64,000 bases of DNA from Cynocephalus volans (Eukaryota; Chordata; Mammalia; Dermoptera; Cynocephalidae), in contig NC_084468.1 of NCBI RefSeq assembly GCF_027409185.1, positions 55,553,001-55,617,000 of the forward strand, in the 5' to 3' direction. This document shows, one piece after another, positions 35,567-49,612 of the stretch (positions are counted from its first letter, which is position 1; every line of letters starts with the position of its first letter). A program made the position numbers and the translations under genes. Under the pieces are notes generated by a model that saw only the letters and a list, made by a program, of their open reading frames with translations, had not been told where the DNA came from and did no database searches.

Positions 35567-38559
35567 CTGTATAAAGCAAAACAGAACCAGTTCCCCAACA
35601 CCACAAATTTAGTATAGAATAGCTCGAGAAATTTTCCAATGTCCAACTTTCATCACATCTCATTTTTACTGCAGAAACAATAAGCATCGCTATCTTTAAA
35701 TTCCATGACTACTTTCATTTGCTGCAAAATATAACCACATTAAAGGAATACACTATCACAATACAAAAAGATAGGCTTTTCTCACATACTATAAATAAAA
35801 TAAACCGGTAATCACTTTTACCTAAAATCTTGACAAAGGGTGATTTGTAAGACTAATTGACATAAAACATCCCATTCATGTTTTATTTGTCCTTGCATTC
35901 TGGAATCAAATAGAGATTAAATTTTCTAGTGATTCCTCTGAAAAGTTAATGTCTTTTGAATGAAAAGATATGTGTAGACCCACATTCCTTAAAGTAATAA
36001 AACTGCAATTTTACTTCAAAAGAGACTTTTGGATGGTAAATGATATATAAGTCAAAGGCTAAACTAGCATAACTGTCTCATGTATGATTTAATAATGTCA
36101 AGGTCTGATTGTTTATCATCCACTGATTTCTGTCAGTAACTTGGAATGACTGTTTAGTAGTACAGGCATTACAAATGTCATTGATTTAAACTGTGACCAC
36201 ATATATGAGTATCAGTCTAATTGTGACGTTGTTTCATTGAAAACATTTGTAAAGTTTCTGCTGTTGCCATAAAAATATCTTACAGAAGAGATTTGTTTAT
36301 GCTACTAAACGTAACAATACAGGTTTATTCAATTATTGAAATTCAAATATTTGAGTGATACCAAAATCCAATATTAATGAATGTATTTCTCAAAATCCTA
36401 ATATTTCTCTAACAATTAAACCTAGTTACTTTTTTTCCACAAAGAATTTAGATTTGATTTAATAAATGGAAAAACCAATTAGAAAAGAAAATTTAAAAAG
36501 ACAATTTTTGAGAATTGGAAAAAAAACCCCAGCCTCTTTATGATAAAGGAATTGGCATCTGAACAATTGCAGTGGCACATGCGAAGATGAAATGGTAAAT
36601 TTAAGAGACATTCATGACTTAGGAATGGTAAGGAGAGGAAAGCAATTGAGATCAAACAAGTTCAAGCTGATCACACTGGATGGTCGTTTCTGGTAAGCAC
36701 ATTTATGAGGGTAGAAAATGTTGTCAGGTACAATTTGGGATTTCTTTTATTTGAGGTAATTGAGGAACACCCAGATGGCAATTTTCAGGAATCTGGCTAC
36801 AGCACGAGACATTTGGGCTGATAATGTAAGCGTGAGGGTCATAAGCTCTTGATCACAGCTTGCAGTCAGCATAGTTTATATATTCCCCAGGAAAAACATA
36901 GACTAAGGGCTCTTGAGAAGCACCAATAGTTAAGTTAAGACAGAAAAATAGGAAGTACTTAAGGACTCTGAAAAATAAATGGTCAGAGAAATAATTGGGT
37001 AACTACAGGCAAAAGACCCAAGAGCCACCTAACACCTTAGTTAACTTACTTAACTCAGAAACAATATAATCAATTAGAAGGCAAGCAATGGAAGAAAATA
37101 TTTACAGCTATAACAAATGCTTAACATATCTAATGTATTAAAAGTTCATGCATATTGAGATGTAAAATAATAAAACATAAATGAGAAATAGAAACTAAGC
37201 AAAAATTTACAAAAGAAAAAAATAAAAATGCTAAATAAATATTGAGAAAATACTAATTCTCATTGGCAATCCAATAAATGAATATTTTAAAAAATAAAAA
37301 TTATCATTTGCACTTATATATTAATAGGAAGTTTATTTATTTATTAGTTTGCTTATGGAGTCTCCATTGCTAATAAGGACAGTTGTTATTCTCTTTTAAT
37401 AGCATAAATACACCAAAATAAAAAGTCCTGATATAAGTAGTTTAAATCATAAAATATTTTCATTGTGCAGGGAGAAGGGTAATTTTTATTTACTTAAAAC
37501 CTAATTTATTTTATAATGTGCTTTTTCCTTCTGAAGCTCATGCCAATTCTATTTTTTTCTTTATCACCTATTTAAAAAAAATTTCCTTTACAGAACAATT
37601 AGTCTTTATATGTGATTAAGAAATGAATAAATTAAATCAATTCATTAGTTTTAAAGCAACTTAATGAGTTATTTGATTTGTGAAGTTATTTCCAGAATCG
37701 ATTACTTAATCAGTTTTATTTCCTGGTAAATTTATATTTAGAAATATATCACCCTGTCTCTAAATTAACTTAGAACTTGGCTCACATAATTGAGTAATTG
37801 AAATCAATTCTAAATTCACCATTAGATTTTATCCTTAAAATGGATTTGGAACTGTAACTCTAGATTTTATATTTAGGAATTTTGAAATGATTTTTCTTTT
37901 CATTTTAAACTATTGTCTTCTTCATAGCTTTTGGGGAGACTAGCATTAACACTTTGGTGGTCTGTGAAATGCTGGAAGTCTACCAAAATTTACCAAAGTG
38001 TCATTTAGACTATTCATTTTACCATACAACTTATATCGTATGACTGAATGAATTATAATCACAATTGACTTCCTCATTACTATTCTATTTGTCAATCTGG
38101 ATGGCTGAGATGAAAAAAAGAAAGAAAAAAAACAGCAACCAGAATTTTTACAGACAATTTGGCACCAGTTCAGATGTGCTATATCTGAAATATTACTATA
38201 AGCTATGCATTTTCTTGGTATTGACATGTAAATCAATAGTCTGAACACAACTTAAAGAATGCTGTCTTTCCTTCCAATTCTTAAAATCCCAACACTGAGC
38301 TCCTGATACGGCATTATTCATTTGGTAGCAAGTTCGCTCTCTTGGGTTCCTTCCACCATGTAAGCATCAGTAGGTTCTTCTTTTCAGGTGTATATACCTA
38401 TTCTAAATATAGTTTTTTTTCCCTGCTCACAGAGCCTCAGCCAGCAGAATGCTTGATTCACAAACACGGAAGCCCACATAGCTTATCACCCAACCAGAGT
38501 ACGCCCTTCACAGTGACGGATGTATAGAGTATCACATACTTCATGATGTACCGTTAATT

Positions 38560-39960
38560 ATGCAACAGCTGGTTGCTGCTGAGGAGAGACAGATTTGTAA
38601 CATTTCACACTTATGTGATGTAAACACTTTTTCTCTGCCAATTGTCAGTTACCAACATGATCTCAACCAGGTAGAAATGTTCTTAAAATTTGCTAGTTGA
38701 TATGAGCTGTGTCCAGCACACTAGTCCACATAGGTCCTCATCCAGAAGCAGCTAGCATCATAGAATGCTAGAGTGGTATTTTAAAGGCACAGTGGGTGCA
38801 GCAACTTGGAGACAATACTCTGAAAGGACTGGGTGCTATTCTTCATGTTGAAGTTTTGTATTAAATCAGAGACTTCAGTGTTGTGCTCTGTTCCCAGTAG
38901 CTCTTGCCAGGGAACACAGCAATGGTCCCACTGAAATATAACAGTTAAGAATTACTAATGCCCAGAGACAAGCAGAAGAGAAGAGGAGCCACCATGATGT
39001 CAAGGATCATTGATACCGAGCAGCAGGAAGCAGTTGGGCTGCTTTCTCACAGCTGCGGCAGGGAGAAATACGTGTGAACCCCCGAAGAAGGAACGATTGG
39101 TTTAAATCACCAGGTTAAGTCATCAGATAGTGGAGGAAGGAGAGGATAAGAATGAGGTGAGGTCCTGAGATCAACTGAAGCTGTAATGGCTGTAGTCCAA
39201 CCAGTGACCTGCCTCTTCTGAGCTCCCCCTCGGGAAGAGAAGCCCATTGAAACACGGAACAGATGCTCCCTGAATCTGTGTGGAGAAGAAAGTCTGTGCT
39301 ACAAAAGGGATAGAGCATGGCAACAAAGAAAATGTGTCTCTAAGGTCTTCGCTACAGGGATGGTAACTGACCAACAAACCTAGATGCTGTGCTCCAAAAC
39401 CCTTCACCACATTTGCTCCAGGCCATGTTTTGTGCAGGTTACTCCCAGCCACTCAGTGAGCATGGCATGGATAATATGATGGGCTTGTGTCTATGATATA
39501 TGAGACTCCTATGACAGGCAGTGTTAGATTTGGGACTCCCTGGAAGTCCTAAACTCTCTTAGAATGAACCTATGAGAGTAAGACTGGATGATGCTACAAT
39601 GCCAAAGAAGCTATAAAACTTCAAATAAAATAACTTTTATTCACTTATCTATGTAACTTTTATCCTTGTAACTTTATAGTGCCTACCCACAATGAGCAGT
39701 ATCATTGGTCCAGCCCTTGATTATGGGATTGACCTGTGAGATTTTTGCAGACATATTGCAGGTTGAGATGCAATTGGCACATTCTTGCCCTTCAGCCATG
39801 TGGTAAATGAGATCACACTTGGCTTAGCCTGCTCGTCTCAGGAGGAAGATGAGAGACTTGTGGAGGAGAGCCAAGGTGTATCAGTATAAGCTCCAGAAGC
39901 ATGAGCAAGCCTAGCACCAGGGTCTACTTTGGTCTATCATTTTATCTGTGACAGATACAA
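38560..39960 (+). other. Higher-GC block, possibly decayed LTR-retroelement internal sequence
   Basis: This block has clearly higher GC than the flanking intron. Phrases such as 'cattggtccagcccttgatt' (39700-39720) and 'ccatgtggtaaatgagatca' recall internal sequence of old mammalian endogenous retroviruses. No LTR pair or polymerase motif was found. No open frame is longer than about 93 codons. Confidence 0.3.
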
Positions 39961-40424
39961 CTATATCAGACGTAATGGCCAATTACGTGGATGATCTGCT
40001 GCACAGTTGGGAAAGACAAATAATTGAGTGACAGAATCAGAATTTAAAATATCTCAAGTGTGAGGAATTCCCTAGGCAAATAAGGGACAAATATTTCCCT
40101 TGAGTGAAGTAGACACATGGTAGGGACCAGCACATAAAGGCTTACTGTCAGGAGAGAACAAAAGTCTTCACAAAAATTAAAGGAAAGAATTGCATTGAAA
40201 TAACCTGGTGATAACTTAAAACCATGCAGTGCTCTGTAGGTCATGTTATCATTTGGCATTTATATGGAGAACAGAAAGTAGTAAACGGGTCTGCTCTTAG
40301 TCTAGAATAGATCCAGCCAGAGTAATCACTATATATTAAACTGAATATTTTATATTTTATATTCAGTCAGAAGGCTGGTGTGGGATCCCTGACTAGAAAT
40401 GAAATGGAGGAAGCAGACATTGAT

Positions 40425-40615
40425 TCAACTGGAGACAGTGTGGTTGTTAGATACAAAAATTTTGCAGAACTGGGTTGAAATTTCTGGTATATCTTTTATT
40501 ATTTTTGTAACTTTAATAAAGTCATTTAACTTCTCTAAGCCTCAATTTCATAATTGGAAAACAGGACTAATAATAGCATCTCCCAGATGAATTGTTAAAT
40601 ATAAACATATATAAC
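40425..40615 (+). repeat. MIR SINE fragment
   Basis: 'aagtcatttaacttctctaa' then 'gcctcaatttcataattgga' then 'ggactaataatagcatctcc' is a sense-strand MIR. Confidence 0.75.
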
Positions 40616-41679
40616 AGGAATTGATTTTTTTGCCACAGTCCTGCCCCTAAAATCATAAAGCTGAAGACAGTAAATACTACGTTCTCCCAGATTTAGAGAT
40701 ACACATTTCAGATTTAGAGTTACCCCTCCCCTGCTGTAGCTAAGTGAGTGCAACACAAAGAAAACCAACTGTAGTACTCAGGTATCTACAAGAAGGTGAG
40801 ACTCACTGCCTTCCTTGCTGGATGCTTGCGGAGAGGCAGGAATCCTAAACCCAATTTGCTGCTGCTATCAAAGAAGGATGCTATGAAATCATTCTTGGGA
40901 AAGCCGATGTGTGACCTGGCTTCTCGCCTGAGGAAATGTGAAGAAGGCTGGCTGGCTGGAGCAGCCCGCAGTAGTAATCAAAAATGAGGAAGTCCTTGTA
41001 GAGCATCCAACAAGAGTGTGTTTCCCTCAGGGAGAGCAGACACATGCATGGTTCAGTAAGAGACTGTGAGGTGGGGAACAGGTGGCAGGTGAGAGGAACT
41101 GTGGGAAGCCTGTTGGAGTACATCCTCCCCCTTGAGGGGCCTTGCAGAGAGAAGGCTTTTGTCCAGGGTCTTCGGAAGAGCTCAGACATGTGTCTCCTTA
41201 GGGAACTAATGCCTAGGTGTCTGCCCCACAGGAGGCATCAACAGCCTAACATTATGAAAACAACATTTCCCTTTCTCTTCTACCTCTCCACCCAGATCAG
41301 TCCTGAAGAATCCAGATATAGACTTTAGCAGTGGAGAAGCAGCAAAAATCTGAAGATTCTTCTTTTCCACTCTAGGTACCTAGGGTCAGGCTGGCCCTGC
41401 AGTAGTGGACAACATTTTGAAATGGATGTTGACTTTTAGACTCGACTTGAATTTTTATATAGGAAAGTGAATGTTAATTACTTGCATGAGACTGTTGTAT
41501 AAAGAAAATCCAGCTGGAGATCTAAGGTATCTGTCTAACAACACCTAGGGCATGGGAAGGGAGATTTTATAGAGCATGAATGAAATAATAAGAGAAAAAA
41601 ATAAATGCTTCAAATAAGTACACTATTGAACTAAGACTGTTCAATATACTGGTTTTACAAAGAAGTAATGAGATATTAG

Positions 41680-41735
41680 TAAAGCACTGAAAACAGTACA
41701 CAGGATGTAGTAAGGGCTCAATAAATGTTAGATGT
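41680..41735 (+). repeat. MIR 3' end fragment
   Basis: 'taaagcactgaaaacagtac' then 'gtaagggctcaataaatgtt' matches the MIR tail. Confidence 0.6.
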
Positions 41736-42417
41736 TTATGTAATTGTTACTCGAAGGAAAAATATTAAATTTCCATATAATCCAAAATGGACAGTGATGT
41801 ATTGATTAGTAATGATGAAAAATTACAAAAGCAAAGACCAAAGAGCCATGTGTCAGGCATTATGTAATAAACATTCTGAACTTGAATAGAAGATTCTTTC
41901 ATGGACCCTTTAATACTAGAATTCTATTATTCTAAGCATAAATTATTTTGCCATTGTGGGAAAAAATCTGTTTTTCCCCCACATTAAATAGACAATGCAA
42001 CTCTTCTTAGATATATTAGATCATATATATATATACACACACATATATATTTAAATTTAAAGAAACATGGACTATTCCTTTTTATCCTCTATGTGCATCC
42101 ACTATTAAATCAATATCATCCATCCTTTTGTTTGGAGTATTAGTTGCCTCTATCAAATGCAAATCATAGAAATTTGCCTGTCAGTATTCATTCTTTGATG
42201 GCTCTTTCTTCATCTTTGAAAAAGATTCTGACATAAATTGAGTGAAACATCACTACAGTACAGCCAAAAGTGTCTGGCAAGGGACTGAGTTTTTCTGTAT
42301 AACTTGCTATCCTTTGTACTAACTCATTTTGAGCCTCTGCATAAAGGATATTTCAACAACAAAACAGATCAGAGGGTAAGCAAGGTATTTCATTTTTTGA
42401 AGCAACTGCCAGTTTTA

Positions 42418-42651
<234 letters not shown>

Positions 42652-45454
42652 CTAAAGTTGAAAAGGATAAAAAAAAATTCCCCACATACTTCAAATGTAT
42701 CCAGGAATACTGCTGCCTCACTGAACAGATCTAGAAAGAGATGTAACATTTTTAAGTGAATCTGTTTGACAGCATGCAGTGTCTTTTCACATTTCTCAGC
42801 CCCTAAGCATTTGCAGACTAACTACTAATTGGCTGTCTGGAAGGTTTCTAGTTTAAATTCTGTTTGACTGCTGAACACATATAGGATCCACATCTCAATT
42901 ACAGTCCTCAGAATGGTAGCTCTAAGTAGGGGAAAGGCGCAGTCAGGCAAATCAATAGGGTATACTTTCATGACTTTCTGAGAGTAAAGGATTCAAATTC
43001 CCTGGGTGCCTTTTCTTTTTTCTTTAATACAGAACCTGTAAGTGGAAAGTATAGGTTTCTGAATGCATCCCTGTGGAGTGTAACAGTTAATAAGACGTGC
43101 ATGACAATCAGATATATTCAAAGCTTAAAGTTATCATTTTATTTGATATTGTGTTATTTTGGTTTTTTAGGCTTGCTTTTTTCCTACTTTTCTGTGGGCA
43201 TATTTTTGTGTTTGTTTAATTAAGAGATGGGTATCTTGCTTAATTCAACCAAATTAAAAATTATTAAAATTGGACTATAGGGAAAATCTTACCACATTAT
43301 AAGTTTGAGGTTTTTTACATGGAAGAAAAATCAGTTCAGTATAATTGATTTCTCTTAGTTAACACAATAAACACTTTTATATTTTTCATCCTTTAAGGTG
43401 AAATGTTTTTCTCATAATTTTAAAAGCAGGCAAACCCAGGTAACCAAATATTTCATCTATAAGCAAATATATATTGAAAGAGAGAGAGAGAGAGAGAGAG
43501 AGAGGGATGGAGGTTTTGAATATTTTCTTGTAAAAAGACTAACATATGTCTTCCCATTATGTAAGAAGAAAAGTTTAATTCACATACTAGAAAAAAAAAT
43601 TCAAATTGCTGTTTATGAACAAAAGGTTCAAGATATAGAAGGAAACAACAGTTTTTTGTCATGCTAGAAATGAATCTGGGAGTTGAAGCTAGGTTTGAAT
43701 TATTTGCTCTCTAGATATGTGGGAACACCATTTGAAGAAGACTTTCCTAAAACTTATTTTTGTTAAATAGTCATAGGCAAGATCATACTGTGAGTCCTAG
43801 CTAGGCACAGAGTTGTGACATTCTTTAATGAGTGATTAATAGTCCTTTTAGAGTTGTAGTTTGTTGATTATGTTAAACTTCAGCCCATCATTTTTCTCCT
43901 GGTCCTCTGACCATATGTACCACCAATATTACCTGAAGTTCCCTTATATTCTCATCTCTCAAGTATACAGATTTTCCACAAACTGCCCCTACACCCCATT
44001 TCAGAGGAGTAAGTCTTAAGGGTCTCAGGATTTCTGTCTCTCCCCTGACTCTGCAGTGTGACACACGGAAAAATCTACCTCTTACTCTTAACTAAGACAC
44101 CAATCACAGTGGCAATGGACCTTTTTATAACCTCAATCTTGTTTAGGCCAAGTTTATTAAATGTAAGTCTAATCCCAAGAGAATTCTTAATCAAGGTTTA
44201 ATTTAATGTAAATAATGCCGATAATACGTCTAGAAGAGGAAAGATATACCATCAATTAATTTATTGATTTTTTAAACTGACCTTTGCAAGGCTTTGTTTG
44301 CTTAGATAAGTTACTCTTGCCCCTCAGTATAATACACATCCCCAAATACCCATGAGTCAAAAAAGCAACAATGTAAAAAAAAAAAAAAAAAGAAATCCTA
44401 TAATCGATGAGAAGAATTTATTGTTAGACTATCAGTAGATGTAATTTTAAAAAGTAGAGTAAGAAAACATGTAAGACATCTATCTTAATTTGAGAATAAG
44501 AGATGACAGAGGTGTTCTGCATTGAAACAAAAGTTTACCAAATTGTATGGTGAAAAGGATACAATGACAAATCCCCATCTTCACAAAGTGTTTAGACATT
44601 GAAGACATTTAACTTGATGATGTTGAAAAGATTTAGAATGAAACAAATATAGTTTATCACAAGGGATTCAAACTCAAGAAATACAATCTCATAGGCCACC
44701 CAGAAAATTCTGTTGTAGCAGTGTTCACAGTTTTCCACAGGAAAGGAAAAAGTGTCAATTATATACCATATCAACTAGGCAAGCAATTACTTTGCTGGAA
44801 AAGAGTACTGATTTACACTAATTATGACAATGTGTGTTAGTGTCCGATTTTCCATAGATGTGGGCTTAACAGTTTTCATAGTATTTAAGAAAAGTAATGA
44901 GGCATTACAACATCTCCAGTAAATCACAGTTTTTTGAAGGAATAGCTCTCTTATTTCCCACAATGTAAATCTTTTAAATGTAGGGTCTAGATATTCCCAT
45001 ATTTATTTTACAAGTGAGGACACTATAGTGCAGAGAGTTAAACAATCAAATAATGCTATATACTTTTATGTATTCATATGCATGTGTATACACACAACAT
45101 ATGCATACTTATTGCTTTTAATGTAGCAGATTCTGTCTTGAACTTCTTTATTTTACATTTAAAACTTTATGTAATTTTTACATTGTTGTATCCATTCTAA
45201 ACTCAGACTTCTTATTTTAGGTATCTTCAGGGAAAAAATGAATTGAGACTTAGAAGGTGAATACTTTTATCCGAGTTTAATGTTTGAATTTGCTTATACA
45301 TAAAAATAAGAATGACTTGGACTTTTGATTCTCTTTCACTCTCTCTCTTCCTGACTTTGTTGGAGAAGTGCCCTTTTTGGTATTTCCTTTAAAATCTTTA
45401 AAAACTAAGTGCCTCTTGTCCAGTGTTTCAGAAATGCATTCTGTTAGATCTTAC
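42652..45454 (-). other. EPHA5: EPHA5 intron (2.8 kb)
   Basis: Donor GTAAGA at 45454, acceptor TTTAG at 42652. It holds an (AG)n microsatellite (43479-43505), a poly-A run (44374-44391) and a short MIR fragment near 44995-45055. Nothing else was recognised. Confidence 0.85.
43479..43505 (+). repeat. (AG)n microsatellite
   Basis: Thirteen uninterrupted AG units. Confidence 0.95.
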
Positions 45455-45664
45455 CCTTGTGGTGTAGGCTGCCTCAGGATCATCTTCCAGTATCCTGGAA
45501 AGTCCAAAGTCAGACACTTTGCACACAAGGTTACTGTTGATTAAGATGTTTCTAGCAGCAAGGTCTCTGTGCACATAGCCCATGTCGGAAAGGTATTTCA
45601 TTCCTGCAGCGATGCCTCTCAGCATGCCAACAAGCTGAATCACAGTGAACTGCCCATCATTTTT
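45455..45664 (-). CDS. EPHA5: EPHA5 exon: catalytic loop and DFG motif
   Basis: 210 nt, phase 0 at both ends, acceptor TTTACAG and donor GTAAGA. It starts [20 protein letters not shown] and includes '[10 protein letters not shown]' (HRD catalytic loop with the Asp and Asn needed for phosphotransfer) and 'KVSDFGLSR' (DFG metal-binding Asp). It then runs to '[11 protein letters not shown]', whose Tyr is the activation-loop autophosphorylation site. All catalytic residues are present, so the encoded kinase should be active, unlike the EPHA10 and EPHB6 pseudokinases. The residue after 'GLSR' is Ile here, where I remember Val in human EPHA5; this is a conservative change and only an impression from memory. 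Confidence 0.97.
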
Positions 45665-47130
45665 CTGTAAAGACAATGCAGAAATACAAGTCTAACACCC
45701 CCAACCACTGGGGGAAAATATGAAAGAATCTTCCTTCAATCCCCAAATTAATACTATCACCCACCAACATTCATATGCAATTTTTATATAAAGAAGAAGG
45801 GAAAATGTTAGGAAATATATAGTTAATTTGGTAATGTATATCTGTCCTCTGCCTGGTCCAAGCAGATAAAGGTTTTGAAAGCCCTTGTCAAAAATTTCAT
45901 TTAGTTGCCCTTTTCTGCATTGTAACACCTTTATTCTCAGTCATCAGAGGAGTCTGTTCATCCCTCCACTGTAGGAGCTGCCTTGGGTTAACGCTGCACA
46001 TATTTTGAGGCAGTTTAAAAGAAGCTAGCTGGAATAGGCATATGAGGGAAAGATGAAGTGGCTAGAGGAGATAAGGGAGTTTCTGCAGCAGCAGACGGGA
46101 GAGGGATGACTGAGCAATGGCTGGGACAATGTTAGCAATTCTTGGAAGTCTGTCATTTTTTTCAAGGGCACTGAACTTAGTGCATTCACATAGGCTCATA
46201 AAACTCAACCCATAGTTATTTTGAAATAATGGAGTAATGTGACTTTAAGAGACTGTAGAATATGAAGATACAGTTAAGAAATTTGGCAATAGAATCCTGT
46301 AGAGGCTGAAGACTGGAAGGGAGATTTGTCTTATCAGTGAACTGTTATCATTGCACAGGCCCCTCTTATAACTGTCAGCAATGCCATTGTCCATCCCCCT
46401 TCCTAATCAATAGTGATAGTCAATCTATTGAAGTTACAAACTGCCAGCCTACAGGTTTAATCAGGCCTGCAAATATGTTATATTGTCTAACATAAGCTAT
46501 TTACTAATAATGTGAATTTTCAACATTTAAAATTTGGAGACTCACATAAATTTTTTTTTTTTTCCTAAAACCCAGAAATTCTGACAATATTAACTGTTGA
46601 CTGCTGGTGCAAGTAGTGGCCCGGCTGGGTTATCAGCACTTATAAACTACCATACGCAACCTGTAGTAATGATTTGCAGACCCTTTACATGTTTTTTCTT
46701 GCTCTGCCTGATATTATGTACTTTGAGAAAGTTAAATAATTAATTGTAAAAGCTTCTTTTTTTCCTTCCCCCTTTTCCTTTTTTTCCTCTTCCCTTCCCG
46801 TCTTCTTTCCATCCTCCCTCCCTCTCTTCCTTCTTTTCTTCTCTCCTTTGTGCCCTCTTTCCTTTTTTTTTTTTTTGTTAACCAATTCACATATACTTAC
46901 ATAAAATTGTACAGCCATAAAACTCATTTTTAATATGGATTTGGATTTGCATAAGTTTTCTGAGAAGAACAATTTTCAAACCAAAGTTAATTTTGGAGTA
47001 TAATTATTCTGACTCCATATATTTCTGTCCTATTTAAAACTTTAGCTTTATAGTGGCACAATTTCAACCTCAACATCATGGCAAATATATAAGTAATACT
47101 TTGAATAACTAAATTAGTCCCAAATCCTAC
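45665..47130 (-). other. EPHA5: EPHA5 intron (1.5 kb)
   Basis: Donor GTAGGA at 47130, acceptor CAG at 45665. Its main landmark is the long pyrimidine-rich tract at 46757-46876. The rest, including a G/A-rich part near 46000-46340, was not classified. Confidence 0.85.
46757..46876 (+). repeat. Polypyrimidine tract (120 bp)
   Basis: Almost pure C and T on the plus strand, with only a few purines. The complementary strand is A/G-rich and makes a false reading frame of 95 codons full of Lys, Arg and Glu. Confidence 0.9.
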
Positions 47131-47192
47131 CTTTAAAAATGTGTCTAAAGAGCCATTCTCCATATACTCTGTCACTATCATCACGGGTTTAC
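47131..47192 (-). CDS. EPHA5: EPHA5 exon: hinge region, 62 nt
   Basis: A small exon between acceptor TTTTCAG and donor GTAGGA. It completes a split Ser and then reads [20 protein letters not shown]. This is beta-5, the gatekeeper Thr (in 'IVTEYM') and the hinge to alpha-D. '[11 protein letters not shown]' is characteristic of EphA receptors. The 62-nt length and phase fit its neighbours (186-nt exon at 60691-60876 and 210-nt exon at 45455-45664). The exon is isolated by a 13.5-kb intron on its 5' side. Confidence 0.96.
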
Positions 47193-47849
47193 CTGAAAAG
47201 AAAAGAGTGATATAAACTGCTGCTCTTTAATTTTGCATTCCTGTCTAGAAAAAGCTTACGCAGAAGTTTTTTTTTAGTATCTAAATTATGTGTATGTTCA
47301 TTTTAAAAATGTCCTCTTTAGTAGCAAGTAAGTTCCTGACATCAAGACTCAACATCAGTTGTACGGTTATCCAAGGTGGGGTCGGTGAGAAAAAAGTATT
47401 ACAAGATTGACATTTAATGTAACATGCACACAATTGTCAATATCAGAACCAATTTATGTAGAAAATGAGTTTAAGGATGAATTCTGTTTTAGTGGAGGTA
47501 ATGATATAACGTAGCAAATAATATCCAGCAAAGCACTTGGAACATATTCATCTTTCCCACAATTCTAAAAACTCCTATCCTGTCCACTGCCCTGTTTATG
47601 GTCCCCTGAGTATATGTTGTACCTTATTTACTACTTTTATCTATATGCTCTTGTAACTCCTTTTCTTAGGGCTACCTTCCTTTCTCTTCTCTGCAACACA
47701 CTTATAATCCCTATCAACCCTAATGTTTTCATTCTTCAAAGCCCTACTCTACTTTATATTGTAATGTGAAAACTTCTTTAGAAATCATCACTTCTGATGG
47801 AAGAGGTTCCTCTCCTTTCCCAGCTGATATGGAAGTGTAGCCTAGAGGA

Positions 47850-48080
47850 CAGCTGGGCAGACTGGAGACTTGCTTCTTGGCTATTAATCCCAGAACAATC
47901 ACTCACTATCATGTGATTTTGGGCAAGTCGATTATCAGCTCTTTGCCTCAATTTTCTCATCTCTAAAATGAGGATAATAATAGCACCTACCTCACCAGGT
48001 TGTTGTGAGTATCCACCAAGTTGTATGGTTATCCAGAGCAGTTAGAATAGTGTCTACCGCTTAAAATTTGCTATGTGAGA
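47850..48080 (+). repeat. MIR SINE, nearly full length
   Basis: 'tgattttgggcaagtcgatt', 'cctcaattttctcatctcta' and 'ggataataatagcacctacc' occur in MIR order, sense strand. Confidence 0.85.
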
Positions 48081-48778
48081 GTTAACAATTATTATTTTAT
48101 AAATTTTACCAACTGTATCTGTGGGTTAACTTCCTTGCTAAATGTAAGTGGACTAAGAGAATAGATCAGATCTTATCCCCTGTAAAACTGTGACATTTTG
48201 TACACAGTATGTCTGCAATATAAGATAAAAAATACAAGATAAAAAATTCCTGGTATATGAGAAAATAGCTAAAACATGGTTGCTAATTTTATTCCACATT
48301 AACCTCACTATATTTTAAAACATGCTCCTTTACTCTTTCATAAAAACAAATTACATAAAATAACTATTAATTTAAACTATTTTGAGTTAAGAAAAAGGAG
48401 ACCAATAACAATAAAATTACTTATATGTCCATTAAATAACTTTCCATATTATGAACTGAAACAATATCTATACAATTGTGAAATGCATTATAATTAACTT
48501 AATGGCATTCTCCAGAAATGCTTCCATATTTTACTTGAGAATTGATTGATTCAGGTCATAGAATTAGGGCTTGCATATTTACATATACCATGTTATGCAT
48601 ATACCATGTTAAATATATATTTGCACTTCATACATATAAAGTTTAGCAATTACATACAAAAAAGAAATAACAGGGAAGAAAAAGGATTTTTCATTCCTAG
48701 ATCACATAAAACTCACTATTTAGAATAATAAGATAGGACAGTCTGATTTCTTACTTAAATAATTATCTTTTTTTAAAA

Positions 48779-48864
48779 TACCAGGGTACATCAAGAAGCT
48801 TATGGAAAGGTTTGAACTAACTTTTAATTCTATTTTGCCATGAAGTTTTTGAAGTACCTGAGTA
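48779..48864. mobile_element. Short palindromic mariner-like element, copy 5
   Basis: The left end 'accagggtacatcaagaagc' and right end 'gaagtttttgaagtacctga' are inverted partners. The centre 'aacttttaattctattttgcc' matches the other copies. Confidence 0.65.
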
Positions 48865-49076
48865 CCTTAGAGTACTATAGCATCCCTCTAATAGAATGTG
48901 ATAACTGCATTACAAAGGCAGACACATCCTCTTTTAAGTTTATAAAAGTTATAAAAAAAAGTTTGTCTAAAATAATTCATTTCACATACGTTTATAGATG
49001 CCTACGTTAGAGAAGACATCACATATGCAGAGAATGTGCATTTGAGATGTCACCTGATCTGATCACTGAAGAATGA

Positions 49077-49119
49077 AGGGGTCACTGGTGTAACGAAAGG
49101 GGTCACTGGTGTAACGAAA
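49077..49119 (+). repeat. Two 21-bp tandem units
   Basis: 'ggggtcactggtgtaacgaa' occurs twice in tandem with no mismatch across about 20 bp. Confidence 0.85.
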
Positions 49120-49479
49120 GGTGACTGGTATCCAGGAAGAGAGGCAGCATGTGCCAAGGCATCTTGTCATGAAAGAGCCAATCAAGTTCAGACATGGCTA
49201 GAGCCTTGACCTTTTTCTTCTTTTAAATCAGGAAGTGGCAGGAGATGCAGTGAGGAATATTGATTTTAAAACTAGATAGAAATGTAATACCTTAGTAGAA
49301 AAATAAAAGAATGATTTAGATTATATTTGCAAATGGCTCTGACAGCATGAGAAAAAAAAAGATAAATTTTTTTTCTCCTTAGTATAACTGTAATCTATGT
49401 TCGAAATAGAGAAATGTTTCCAATTAAAAAAAAAAAAGAAGAAGACACAGCAAACACAATAATATTTTGAACTTGTTAA

Positions 49480-49612
49480 CAGATATGATGTTGATTGTGG
49501 GGGAGGGAGAAAAGGAGGGGGAAGGAGCAATTGGTAAAGGGACGTGAAAATCAACTACACTGCATTTTGATAAATTTGAAAAAATAAAAATAAAAATAAA
49601 AAAATAAAATTT
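49480..49612 (+). repeat. L1 3' end with A-rich tail
   Basis: A G-rich 'gtgggggagggagaaaagga' stretch, then 'aaatcaactacactgcattt' and an (aaaat)n tail, as at the end of L1 elements. Confidence 0.5.

Noticed and set aside
41044..41328. 94-codon plus-strand frame in an EPHA5 intron
   Set aside because: No recognisable domain, and an overlapping antisense frame of similar length; probably chance.
46685..46972. 95-codon minus-strand frame rich in Lys, Arg and Glu
   Set aside because: It is the complement of a polypyrimidine tract; low-complexity artefact.
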